Below are positions 20,957 to 30,696 of a DNA stretch of 64,000 bases, in pieces (within the stretch, counting starts at the first letter, position 1; every line of letters starts with the position of its first letter). The notes beneath the pieces are model-generated. The model was not told the origin of the DNA. It saw only the letters and a list, made by a program, of their open reading frames with translations, and ran no database searches. Position numbers and translations under genes: made by a program. This stretch comes from Azolla caroliniana (taxonomy: Eukaryota > Polypodiophyta), in the NCBI GenBank assembly GCA_043228905.1, contig JBHGNT010000016.1, forward strand, positions 16,306,001-16,370,000. The letters are read 5' to 3'.

Positions 20957-22206
20957 CTCGCCCCCTCCAAACCCGCACATCCTCCGGTATGTGCCGAAGT
21001 TGCCGATGCTCGTTGTCTCCCCTTCATCCTCCGTTTGTCCCGCTATGTCAACTTTGTCTCTCCATTTTGAGTAGACCCATTCTTTCCACCCGAACCATTG
21101 TCGCCATCCGATCCACCATATTCTTTGTTCTCTCTCGTCATATTCTTGGCCCTTGTCATTCGTGGTAGTGTCTTTTACTGGCCTCTTTGTTGTCTTCATC
21201 AACCTTGACTTTTTTCCGGATCGCTCTCGTCCAATCGACTTTCGGTTTGATCGGCTTCCGATCGGATTCGTATTCGGCCGAATCGGAATCGGTTGTTCGG
21301 TTTCGATTGAGTCGGTCTCCTTCCGGCCCGGTTTCGATCTATCGGTTTTGGTTTCGGTTGGCTTTCTTTTCCTCGTTTTCACCGGCCTCGACCGGTCCAA
21401 CCTTCGGTTGAGTCGGATTAGCTTCTTTCCGGATCGGTCTTGTCCGATCGGCTTTCGGCTAGGTCGGCTTCCATCCATATTCGCGTTCGGCCAAGTCAGA
21501 CTCGGTCGATCGGTTTTGACCAAGTCGACCCCTTTTCGGGTCGTCTTTCGGCCGAATCCTCATTCGCCCGATTCAGCTTTTGTTTATGTCGTCTTTCGGC
21601 CGAATTCTCTTCCTTTCGGTTCGGCTTTCTTTCGGGTCGACTTTCGGTCGAATCCTCTTTTACCCGGTTCGGCTTTCTTTCGGATCGGAATCCTGTCCGG
21701 ATCACCTTCCATCCTAACTGGCTTCCGACTTTACCTTTCTTGCCGCCACCTCCCGTCTCTCCGGTCTCACGTTGCTTCTCAGACACAACTGCCGAAGTCT
21801 CTAGGATTAGTGGGTAGGAATCCTCGGTATTATCATCCTCCGTTGTTTCACCCATAGCCATATTCTCGGCTATCTCTCCGTCGTATGCATCGACTTCGAC
21901 CTTTGTTTTCTCTCCGCCACCTTCCGTCTCTTCGGTCTCACGTTGCCTTTCAAACGCAACCGCCGGAGTCTCTGAAATCAGTGGTGGGGAAACTGTCTTG
22001 ATATGGCCATCCGCCATTGATTCGTCCATAGCCACCTTCGATTCGATGTCATGTTTCGTGGCGACCTCCTCAATCAAGTCCTCCTTGCTCTCTTTCACTG
22101 CATCAATTATGCTTACCCCTTTTTCACCCAATGTTTCGGACACTTGTAATCCGAAATCTTCTTCTACACTTGGGTTATCGGCCTTATCCTTTGTCGTTGT
22201 TCTTTC
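20957..22206 (-). CDS. Two charged ORFs downstream of gag in element B
   Basis: Minus-strand ORFs at 22143-21496 (215 codons) and 21523-20882 (213 codons) overlap by 28 bp in different frames. The first contains two copies of a motif, ISETPAVAFERQRETEETEGGGEK and ILETSAVVSEKQRETGETGGGGKK (shown spaced: the ETxAV core followed by EGGG/GGGG), then repeats of ERKPNRxxEDSAE type. The second is Lys/Arg/Asp-rich (SRPSRKPIGQDRSGKK). The first also contains DESMADGHIKT. No known domain was recognised. They are probably gag-derived low-complexity extensions; independent proteins are possible. Confidence 0.45.
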
Positions 22207-22977
22207 TCAAGACAAGAGGGTAGCTTGTTTTACACCCTCTTCCGTCGCACCATCATGTTGTATTTCGGCCTTCATATCGGCTCCATCGTTTGTCTTCAAT
22301 CGACCATCCTTCATCGGCCATGTCGTTGACAAGATTCTCATCTTCCTCTCATCATGTCTCCGGCATACCCTTTGGACTTCGGCCCAATTTTCGGTAAGAC
22401 CATTCGTACCGTCATCGTCTTCGAGTTCGATCCCGATGTCCATCCTTTCTTTTCGATCGATCGATTTTACGAACATTAGGACTTTATCCTCCCCCACCAA
22501 TCTTTGTTCCTGCTCCGAGAGTCGAGCAAGACGATGCTCGAACTCTAGGAATGCTTGTGTTGCACTTCGGTGGGTCTTCTCCGATGCCACCCATTCGTCA
22601 AACTCGCGTCGATCTCGTCCCTTCGATCTCTCGTAGTCATATGCCTCTCGTAAAGCTTCTTCAAATGACCCCCATGTCGAGTTTTGTTGCCGTATCTTGT
22701 GGATTCTCTCTTGTAGCTCATCCGTGGCCACCTGATTGAAGGATGTCACTTGCAATCCTTCCGGTATCCCACATCGTATCATCTCCGCCTTGTAGTCATG
22801 TAGATAGCGTGACACATCGTTTCCGTTGAATTGTCCGTTTCGTTGTACGAGCCGCTTTACTGCCCCCGTGATCTCCGACATCACTCGTTGTTCTTGTAGC
22901 ATCCGCTCGAACATCATCATCATTGTTATACTCATTGCCTCTTGTTGATTCTCCATCTCCTTGCCACCCACCTTCAC
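22207..22977 (-). CDS. Gag protein of element B
   Basis: 256-codon ORF starting 18 nt inside the PBS end. A Met-rich N-terminus is followed by a retrotransposon gag domain with FNGNDVSRYLHDYKAEMIRC near residue 55, WGSFEEALREAYDYE near 107 and LVGEDKVLMFVKSIDRKERM near 160. It shares the same blocks, in the same order, with the gag of element A. There is no zinc knuckle. The frame is intact, so the protein could be made if the LTR promoter works. Confidence 0.7.
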   Translation of the reverse strand: MKVGGKEMENQQEAMSITMMMMFERMLQEQRVMSEITGAVKRLVQRNGQFNGNDVSRYLHDYKAEMIRCGIPEGLQVTSFNQVATDELQERIHKIRQQNSTWGSFEEALREAYDYERSKGRDRREFDEWVASEKTHRSATQAFLEFEHRLARLSEQEQRLVGEDKVLMFVKSIDRKERMDIGIELEDDDGTNGLTENWAEVQRVCRRHDERKMRILSTTWPMKDGRLKTNDGADMKAEIQHDGATEEGVKQATLLS

Positions 22978-22990
22978 GTCGGGTTCACCA
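22973..22990 (-). promoter_or_regulatory. Primer-binding site of element B
   Basis: tggtgaacccgacgtgaa on the minus strand, 4 nt after the 5' LTR end at 22995. Identical over 18 nt to the PBS of A at 27924-27941, which has the same 4-nt spacing. A tRNA ending in gggttcacca is implied; its identity was not determined. Confidence 0.8.
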
Positions 22991-22994
22991 ACTG

Positions 22995-23715
22995 TGTCAT
23001 GGCTTTCGGCGCCGGATCGTTGCGTGAGTCGGGTGGGAACCGCCGAGGTTTTGGACTAGGAGGAAAGAAAAATACAAATAAGGCTAGTAAAGAATAGGTA
23101 TAAAGAGTTATAAGATAAGAATCTCGTGAATCCCACGAGTTTAGTATATTTAGTCAATATTTAGGTAGTAAGAGAGAATTATTTTAGCAAATTCGTGAAT
23201 CCCACGAATATTTTAGATTGATTGATCATTATAGAAAAATAATCAACAAAAACTACAATGTGCTCCCCATCCTTATATAGTGATGGGAAAGACTAAGCAT
23301 AGCTACATGCTTTTTCTCATATGTTCATGCACACTAAATGTGCATGTGATGCTTTTCTAATCCTTGCTTTTATTTGCTAAATATAGTGCTCATGCACGCT
23401 AGATGTGCATGAGTCACTTTTTAGTTGCTTGCGTTTTTCTATAAAATATTCACGCACTCTAAAAATGCACGATTTACCTTTTAATAAAGGTAGGTGCAAA
23501 TAAAGCACTTATAGTTATTAAATCTATTTATAGAACACTAAAGATAAGGTAGCATAATGGTAAAGTTGAGGTTTGGCTACGTGGAGGTACAATGTTCAAA
23601 TCTTGCCCTATGCACGTGATAAATATCTTGATATATTATTTTATTTATTTATATGTAATTAAATCGGTTATATTATTTTTACTTTTTCACGTAGTGTACG
23701 AAATACACTACGACA
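22995..23715 (-). repeat. 5' LTR of element B
   Basis: 721 bp; lacks part of the gccggtatgcc repeat region of its partner. It carries a better-preserved antisense tRNA-like module: A-box tagcataatgg at 23550-23560, an exact consensus match, and B-box-like tgttcaaatct at 23593-23603. Confidence 0.9.
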
Positions 23716-26020
23716 GCGGGAAACCGGTCAACCATGATCCACATCCCGGCTCGCTGCGGTTGATCCGTCGGCTTCGATTCTTCCTTCGCGCTTGCCTCCC
23801 CGTAGGCTCATTCGACCCGTCGATGGGTCCTCTACCGCGATCTCCATAGTACGCGTACTTCCGTTGGCCCTTGTTCGGCCGTATGAACGCCATGCTTCCC
23901 GCCGTACGCCCCGATGTCCTCCGCTTGAGGCATGCCCGTAGTGGCCCGCTTGGCCTCCATTGACCCTTTGTGATGCCCTGGTTGTCGTCCCATGTTGCTT
24001 CGCGTGGCCACCACCCTCTCGCCGCCACCTTCCTTCTCCATGGTCTTACAATGCTGTGTCGGCTCGAACCGCCATGGTCTCCGGAACGTTGTGGAGGATC
24101 CCTTTCCGGCCTTCTCCGCGCTCGGCTTTCCGCTCCGGCACCTCCGTGTGCCACATACCCTCGTCCGTTGTTTGGCACTTCCCATGTTGCACTCCTTGTC
24201 GGCCCCCTTTCCGGCCAGATCATGGATCGCTGCTCACCCACATACCGGTGTCCTTTGCATCCGAGGAACACCCCGTAGTAGCCCGCTTGGCCCTTCCCGT
24301 CTTCGTGCTGCTGCAATAGTTCTGAGTCTTCCGCTTGCCGTCGTCCCCTCGACCCCACCAGCTTGTCATCCCGGCTTGCCGTGTCAGTCTTCGCTACTTC
24401 GACGGGGCTCCCGAGATCTACGAAGCGAGTGTGGAGGATCCTCCTCTGGCCTCTCTTGCCATCCCCTGACTCCGACCCTGTGCAGTCCACTAGGCACTTG
24501 TCACGTCGTTCCCGGCACCTCCCTTGTGCCGTCTTCCGCTTCCTTTGTTCGGCACCGCCCATGCTGAACATTGTCCCGTAGTCACGCTTCGATCCGGCCC
24601 GCGATGGCCACTTGCGAGACTCTTGTTCTGTCCAAGGTGTGCCTTTCCGGCCTAACACACCTCCCCGTGTTTGCCGCATAGTCGGGTCCCGTTTCCCGCC
24701 ACCACCTTCCTTCTCCCTCGGTCTTACGTTGCCACGTTGGCCGAACAGCCGGAGTCTCTGGTTAAGTGTGGGGATCCCGTAGGATCGGACTTCCTTACGC
24801 CCATTGCCTTCGTCACCTCGACGCCACCGTCAGTATCTTGGTCTTACGTCGACCGCGTTGCCGACTGCCGAAGTCTCTAGAACCGGTGTGAAGGATCCTC
24901 TGTAGGCTGCCCCTTTGCATTTGTCACCTCGCCGCCACCGTCAGTATCTTGGTGTTACGTCGACCGCGTTGCCGACTGCCGAAGTCTCTAGAACCGGTGT
25001 GAAGGATCCTCCGTAGGCCGCCCCTTTGCCTTCGTCACCTTGCCTCCACCGTCAGTATCTTGGTCTTATGTCGACCGCGTTGCCGACTGCTGAAGTCTCT
25101 AGAACCGGTGTGAAGGATCCTCCGTAGGCCGCCCCTTTGCCTTCGTCACCTCGCCGCCACCGTCAGTATCTTGGTCTTACGTCGACCGCATTGCCGACTG
25201 CTGAAGTCTCTAGAACCGGTGTGAAGGATCCTCCGTAGGCCCCTCTTGCCTTCACGACCCTATCCCGGGTCGTCCTTTTCCGCATGCCAAGAGGGCGGTT
25301 TACTCCGCACCCTCTCCCGTGGTACCGACATACCGTGTCCTCGGCCTCTTCGTAGGCCAGCTCTCTTCCTCCCTCCCGGAATGGTCATCCGGGAGTCCGC
25401 TCCGCCCGGTTCTCGTCCGGGTCCGTTCGTCCTTCTCCGGATTGCCGAGTCCCATTCCCTGCCGCCACCGTCCTTCTCCCTCGGTCTCACATTGCCACGT
25501 TGGCTGAACAGCCGGGGTCTCTGGATCGGTGTAAGGAATCCCATAGGACCGGCTTTCATTCTCTTTCCAAATCTCAACCTTCGCCCGGTCGGTCTTTCTC
25601 CCCATGTAAAAGAGGGCGGCTCGTTCCGCACCCCCTTCCGTATCGGCACTTTCATGCCGACTCCGGCCCCGATCGAACGATCCACGACCGGATTACGCTC
25701 CACCCGTATCGGAATGCCGATCTCCTCGTGCCGCGTCCGTCCTCGGCCTCCTCGCAGGCTGTTTCCCATCCGACTTCACTGGCATCGTGCCAGGACTCCT
25801 CGGTACCGCCATCCATCTCCTCGGTCTTACATGGCCATACGGGCCCGAATGCCGAGTTCTCCGGAATCGGGTCAATGGGCTTTCGTCCGCTCCTTCTCCG
25901 TATCGTCTCGTCGGTGATTCTTGGCCTTTCGCCGCCGCCTTCCTCCGCTTGGGACTCACGTGGGCACTTGGGCCCGACTGCCATCGTCTCGGGAGCAAGT
26001 GTGGGAAGACACAAAGAATC
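23716..26020 (-). other. Repetitive body of element A, distal part
   Basis: GC-rich sequence with several overlapping open frames and no recognisable domain. A protein motif of the type ETxAV followed within 10-15 residues by EGGGE recurs on the minus strand in varying frames (near 26.0, 25.5, 24.75 and 24.1 kb, and in each unit of the 111-bp array). The region is probably a decayed, internally duplicated C-terminal extension of gag. Confidence 0.5.
24823..25266. repeat. 111-bp tandem repeat, four copies
   Basis: ccaccgtcagtatcttgg recurs at intervals of 111 bp (units starting 24823, 24934, 25045, 25156), each followed by gtcgaccgcgttgccgac and gaagtctctagaaccggtg. The period is a multiple of three. 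Each unit encodes the ETxAV motif on the minus strand, although a stop codon is also present. Confidence 0.85.
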
Positions 26021-26832
26021 TGTTGGGAGACAGGTCCCTCTGAATGGGAAGGGAGAAGAACAGTGCCGATGAACAAACTCGGCTGAGGCCGAAACCGTAT
26101 GAGGAGGACCCGGCTACGGAGAGCCGGATGGTGCAGGCCCGATATGAACCGGATGAGGAGTACTCGGCTACGGAGAGTCGGATGGTGCAAGCCTGGTATG
26201 AACCGGATGAGGAGTACCCGGCTACAGAGAGTTGGATGGTGCAGGCCCGGTATGAACCGGATGAGGAGTACCCGGCTACGAAGAGCCGGATGATACAGAC
26301 CCGGTGAAGACCGGATGAGGAATACCCGGCAACGGAGAACCGGATGGTACAGACCCGGTGAGAACCGGATGAAGAGACATATTCGTAAATATGTTCCTGA
26401 GAGCCCATCGAGGCTACATTTGTAAATAGCCGAAAAGTCATATTAGTATAAATAAGACTTAGGGCAAACTTTTAGTAACTGTTGTTGTTGTCATTCTTGT
26501 TGGTGCAAGAATAGACAGTGTGCGTAACTGTACAGAGAGAGAGAGAGAGAAAGAAAGAGGTCGTTGCCTCTGTTGTAACCGCCGCCTGTGGCGAAGATCT
26601 ATGAGCACGAGGTCGGTGCCTCAGTGAACTCATTGTTGTACATTCCATCATAGGGATAGTTTGTAGCTTGTGGGCTGCGGTGGTTTTTTCCCCTAGTTTG
26701 GGGTTTTCCACGTAAACCTCCTGTGTACCTCGTCTCTTCTTTGAGTCGCGTTTTATTTCCCGTTTTTCTGTGTATCATTCTACGCTCGGTTGTGGCCGAG
26801 CGTAGCGCATAAGGAACGACCAGTTCCCGTCA
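26021..26832 (+). mobile_element. Solo LTR C (same family as LTR of element D)
   Basis: 812 bp from TGTTGGGAGACAGG to TTCCCGTCA, flanked by the exact duplication gaatc (26016-26020 and 26833-26837). It carries about five copies of a 54-bp minisatellite (26088-26378), a TATA-type motif in tagtataaataag (26447-26459) and a GA tract. Its closest relative is the 5' LTR of D at 59233-60004. A solo LTR arises by recombination between the two LTRs of a full element. Confidence 0.93.
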
Positions 26833-26978
26833 GAATCGCCCGTCCGTTTTACGCCCTTGTCCGTAGCCACCGACTCTTCGTGGTCGGCGGTCGTCTTCTT
26901 ACCGATCGCGCAAGCCCCGTTTGGGCTTGCTTCTCCAATGACCGGGATCTCGGGCTGACACGCCCGAAACCGTTGGTC

Positions 26979-27803
26979 CTAATGATCCGGTTCCGCGATC
27001 TGTATCTCAGCCTCGTCCTTGGCCATTCTATCTCCACAAGTCGAGAGGGCGTTTCGTTCTGCACCCTCTCCCGTGGTACCGTGGTACCGATCTTCCGCCA
27101 TCACGTGGGGCAAGTCCGTCTCCTTGGTCTTGGCTTCCGGCCTCGATCTTCCCTCTTCCTCGAGCATCGCTTTGAGAGCTGCGTATGCCTCCGCAATCTT
27201 GGCCCCAACGCCGACCTTTGCCGACTCTCTTTGTCGTTCCGCCTCTTCCCGTTGTGATGGCACGTCGTCGCGTCCCTTCCTCTTAGCCTTCTCGGGTCGC
27301 TCATCATCTAGACGTTGGCACACCCTTCCGACCTTCAACCAGTCCTTCGTAAGCCCATTCGCTCCATCATCGTCTTCGAGCTCAATCCCGATGGCTTCCC
27401 GTTCCGCTCGGTCGATCGACCTGACGAACAAAAGGACTTTGTCCGCCCCCACCAAACCTTGTTCCCGCTCCGGGAGCCGAGCAAGCCGTCGCTCGAACTC
27501 TCGGAACGCCTTGGTCGCGCCCCAGTGGGTCTTTGCCGATGCTACCCACTGGTCGAAGTCGTGCCATCCCCGGCTCTTCCGCCGTTCTCCGTATGCCTTC
27601 AGGAGCGCCTCTTCGAAGGCCTCCCACGAACTATGAGCCTCACGGAGCTCCTTCATTTCCGCATGCATCCGAACAGCCACGACCCGGGAGAAGAACTCCA
27701 GCCTCAACGCATCGTCTATGCCACGCTCCTCCATTTCTGCGTTGTAGGCTTCCAAGTAAGATGGGACTTTGTCCCCGTTGAAACGGCCGACTCTTTTGAC
27801 CAC
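26979..27803 (-). CDS. Gag protein of element A
   Basis: 274-codon open frame. Gag domain blocks: FNGDKVPSYLEAYNAEMEER near residue 8, SWEAFEEALLKAYGERR near 64, HDFDQWVASAKTHWGATKAF near 83 and GADKVLLFVRSIDRAERE near 119, followed by a Glu/Arg-rich region ending near the solo LTR C insertion point. The frame is open upstream of the first Met, and comparison with B gag suggests the true start is about 40 codons further upstream, nearer 27.9 kb. No zinc knuckle or pol follows. Confidence 0.7.
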   Translation of the reverse strand: MVKRVGRFNGDKVPSYLEAYNAEMEERGIDDALRLEFFSRVVAVRMHAEMKELREAHSSWEAFEEALLKAYGERRKSRGWHDFDQWVASAKTHWGATKAFREFERRLARLPEREQGLVGADKVLLFVRSIDRAEREAIGIELEDDDGANGLTKDWLKVGRVCQRLDDERPEKAKRKGRDDVPSQREEAERQRESAKVGVGAKIAEAYAALKAMLEEEGRSRPEAKTKETDLPHVMAEDRYHGTTGEGAERNALSTCGDRMAKDEAEIQIAEPDH

Positions 27804-27923
27804 TCGCTCAACCGCTTGTTGCGCTGCTTCTCACCTCATCACCACTCGTGCCGACTCCAACACCACTTCGGCCACCATCTACGCAAGGTCGTCGTCTTCC
27901 GACTCCATCCTCCCTTGCCGCCT

Positions 27924-27941
27924 TTCACGTCGGGTTCACCA
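27924..27941 (-). promoter_or_regulatory. Primer-binding site of element A
   Basis: tggtgaacccgacgtgaa on the minus strand, 4 nt after the 5' LTR end; identical to that of B. Confidence 0.8.
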
Positions 27942-27945
27942 AATA

Positions 27946-28702
27946 TGTCGCGTTGTTACGCGCGTGCGTGGAGAAAGGCGGGACCACAGCGGTCTTGGAC
28001 TAGAGAGTGATGGAGCGTAGGAAGTCGTGCTTCACTGTTTCTGGGGCATCCCAGAAACACACCGGAAGCAACCGACGGGAGAGAGAGAGAGAGCGTTCTT
28101 AACACCGACTCACGCGCACGCACACACACGCACACACACGCACACACAGCCCAGCTCGACTCACGCCTTATGTACAGAAACGCAGGAGAGGGTAAGCACC
28201 CGACGCCAACAACGACATGAATATACACAGACAAACGTATATATATATATAAAGGGAAGAATACATTCCCGGCGTCGAGCCAGACTGAGGTAGGTTACAA
28301 TAGTCGTCTGCTGTCAAGCCGCCGTCGGGGAGCTCTCAGCTCGTCGCGCCGAGCGGGGTCTTGCACAGGAGGCCGAACCAAAGAAAACCCTAAGCAAACA
28401 CGCAGAAGGAGAAGAAGAAGAACCTAACTCTAAACCTAACGGTATACCCTCTAATGCAAAATGGGCAACCCCTACACAAAGGGCGCTCCCTTCCTTTTAT
28501 AGAACAAGGAAAGGGATGTGTTACAATGTGGGACAAATCCCGACTTTCATGGGATCGTCTGTCCCGACTTGACTACTCTTCGGCGCCATAAAGGCGCCCT
28601 CGATATTCACACTAAATGTACAAGGGTGCTTACACATGCTGCACCCCGCCGATGTAGCCAATGTTTCCCGGTTTCCGCCTCTGGCCGAAATTCTTCACAA
28701 CA
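27946..28702 (-). repeat. 5' LTR of element A
   Basis: 757 bp, closely similar to 19253-20064. The CA-rich microsatellite is much shorter here (about 28115-28148). Confidence 0.92.
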
Positions 28703-30209
28703 ATGGATTACCAATGACATACGTGCAACCTTGAAGACGGATAGTTTTGCTCAAGACATCTTGGCGCACATTGATACTTCTCGGGCATCCTGTTCTCAGT
28801 CTCAACAACCAGGTATTGACTACCGACAATTTGAATATCATGATGGTTTGTTATTCTTTAAAAAGCGCGTATATGTCCCCGATTGCTCCTATCGCCTTCA
28901 AATCGTCCAGCATTGTCACGACACCCATACGGCGGGACATTTCGGTAGTACTAAGACATTGGACCTAGTGCAGCGATCTTTTTGGTGGCCCCACATGCGC
29001 CGTTTTGTCGACGACTACGTTCGAACCTGTGATACTTGTTGCCGAGCAAAGATGCCACGACACCATCCATATGGCTTGTTGGAACCCTTACCGATTCCAA
29101 GTAAGCCGTGGCAATCTATTTGTCTTGATTTTATCACTGTAGATCTGCCGGTCTCGAAGGGGTTCGATGTTATCCTAACCGTCGTCGATCGATATACGAA
29201 GATGGCACATTTTGTGCCGTGTATTAAAGCCATCACTAGCGAGGAAACTGCCGCCCTTGTTATGCGTGAGGTATTTCGGCATCATGACCTCCCAGACAAT
29301 ATCATCAGTGACCGAGGACCGCAATTTGTCTCCAAATTTTGGCAGCATCTCTTCAAGATGCTCAAGGTCTCGTGCAACCTCTCCTCCGGCTACCATCCTC
29401 AAACCGACGGGCAGGCAGAACGAACAAATCAAACGCTGGAGCAATATCTCTAGTGTTTCCTGAGTTATCAACAAGATGATTGGGCCGAGATTCTCCACTT
29501 TGCGGAGTTTGCGTATAATAATGCTATTCACTCCTCGACTCGGTTCTCCCCATTTTTCGCTTATACCGGTTTCCATCCTCACTGGTCAGTGATCGACACC
29601 CCGGAGCTACCTACCAACCCTCGTGCTGAGGATCATTTGGAGAGGCTACGGAAGATCCAGATGGATCTCTCTACTCACCTTCGTCATGCTCAACACACAC
29701 AGAAGACTTATGCGGATCGTCATTAGATTCCCTCCTCTTTTGCCATCGGAGATCGAGTATGGCTCTTACGTCGTCACATCAAGACTACTCGACCGTGCGA
29801 CAAGTTGGATTATCAACGACTCGGTCCCTTCCGTATTACGGGTAAGATTAATGATGTCACATTCCGCCTTGATCTCCCTCCGCAGCTTCAGATACATCCG
29901 GTTTTCCATTGTTCTCTTCTTGAACCTTATAAAGCAAACACCATTCCCGATCGTGTGACACCACCGCCGCCCCCGTTGGAGTTGGACGCCGGCCCGGAGT
30001 ATGAAGTTGCTGCCATCCTCGATTCCAAACTTGTTCGCAACAAACTTTATTACTTGGTCGATTGGCTCGGTTAAAATCTGAGCGAACGTACTTGGGAACC
30101 CGTCGAGCATGTTGCCAATGCACAGGATCTTCTTGCTGATTTCCACCGAAAGTATCCGGACAAACCCGGTCCGCAATCAACGCCGACTCGTTCCACTCGT
30201 TGTCTTTAA
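28703..30209 (+). pseudogene. Integrase and chromodomain of element M
   Basis: Resumes pol after insertion A. Zinc-binding HHCC (HCHDTHTAGHFG, then CDTCCRAK), catalytic core with LDFITVDLP, ISDRGPQFVSKFW and YHPQTDGQAERTNQTLEQ (the D, D, E residues), then GPFRITGKI and HPVFHCSLLEPYK. A chromodomain follows: EYEVAAILDSKLVRNKLYYLVDWLG, a TAA where family members have an aromatic residue, then SERTWEP. Further stops occur at 29452 and 29724. The chromodomain directs integration to modified histones in chromoviruses. PPT ttaagggggagatag at 30206-30220. Confidence 0.9.
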
Positions 30210-30220
30210 GGGGGAGATAG

Positions 30221-30663
30221 TGTCATGATATGGCAAGACTCGAACCCATGATCTTATGCTACATGGGTCGAGCTCTTACCATTAGACTATGAATTGTAAT
30301 TTGTAGGATATTATTTTCATTTATGCTTTATCATAGAAAATTGATGTATATTCCAGATCTCTCTGGAACATTCTAGAAGCTCTAGGATTATTCCTAAAAA
30401 CACTATAAAAGGAGGCACAAGGCATTATTTTGAACCAAATTGGTTCAACGCCAGTCTTAAGCCTCTTAGCCGCTTGTACTTATCTTTTCACATAATATAT
30501 TAGCTGTTGTCATCATCTTTCTCTCTCTCTCATCCTCGTTATCTCTCTCTCTCCTCTTCTCACTTCCTCTCTCGGGAATCTTACGCAGTCCCATCCTCTT
30601 AGTACTAATAGTACTGCTCTTCTTAGTACTAATTCCATCTCTGCTTTAGTACTATTCCTGACA
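30221..30663 (+). repeat. 3' LTR of element M
   Basis: 443 bp. Same termini and tRNA-like module (A-box 30289-30279, B-box 30246-30236, minus strand) as the 5' LTR. It lacks one 24-bp tagtactaatagtact-type unit. Confidence 0.95.
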
Positions 30664-30696
30664 GCGGATACCCCCGAACTTGAGCTTGAGGGGGAG

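Larger units (their letters stand above)
20139..23715 (-). mobile_element. Gag-only LTR retrotransposon B (minus strand), nested in A
   Basis: LTRs of 818 and 721 bp, minus-strand start TGTCGTAGTG. gcgg flanks both sides (20135-20138 and 23716-23719), the whole or most of the target duplication. The internal region is only 2.0 kb: PBS, gag ORF, two further ORFs rich in charged residues, and PPT (20957-20976 region, aggggg on the minus strand). No pol domain is present. The PBS is identical to that of A although the LTRs differ, and the gag proteins are clearly related, so A and B look like sister non-autonomous families sharing one autonomous partner. Confidence 0.85.
19253..28702 (-). mobile_element. 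Gag-only LTR retrotransposon A (minus strand)
   Basis: LTRs at both ends start TGTTGTG or TGTCGTG and end GCGACA on the minus strand. atggatt flanks both sides (19241-19247 and 28703-28709), but five unexplained bases (cacgg) lie between the left copy and the LTR. The 5' end (right) has an 18-nt PBS and then gag; no protease, RT or integrase motif was found in the remaining 4.2 kb. The body is a long, repetitive, Glu/Gly/Arg-rich region. This architecture matches terminal-repeat-with-gag (TR-GAG) elements. It contains element B and solo LTR C. Confidence 0.85.
15232..30663 (+). mobile_element. Tcn1-like chromovirus M (Ty3/gypsy) with nested insertions
   Basis: Flanked by M-family LTRs (467 bp left, 443 bp right; the right one lacks one 24-bp repeat unit). 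About 12 substitutions are visible between them, 11 of them transitions. Internal order: gag, protease, RT, RNase H, [insertion A], integrase, chromodomain, PPT. Gag has lost its central part and pol has several stop codons, so the copy is dead. The chromodomain and gag with CLYCGGPGHIAINCP place it among chromoviruses, closest in style to the Tcn1/Tf1-like group found in fungi and seed-free plants. No clean 5-bp target duplication: gcgga occurs on both sides but is offset by 6 bases on the left. Confidence 0.9.

Noticed and set aside
23708-24679. 323-codon minus-strand ORF in element A
   Set aside because: Overlaps several other open frames in GC-rich repetitive DNA; no domain and no conservation test possible. 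Kept only as part of the element body.
25956-26441. Long minus-strand ORF with YSSSGSYRACTIRLSVAG-type repeats (and its twin at 59.0-59.6 kb)
   Set aside because: Produced by the 54-bp minisatellite of the LTR being a multiple of three; open in several frames on both strands. Not treated as a gene.
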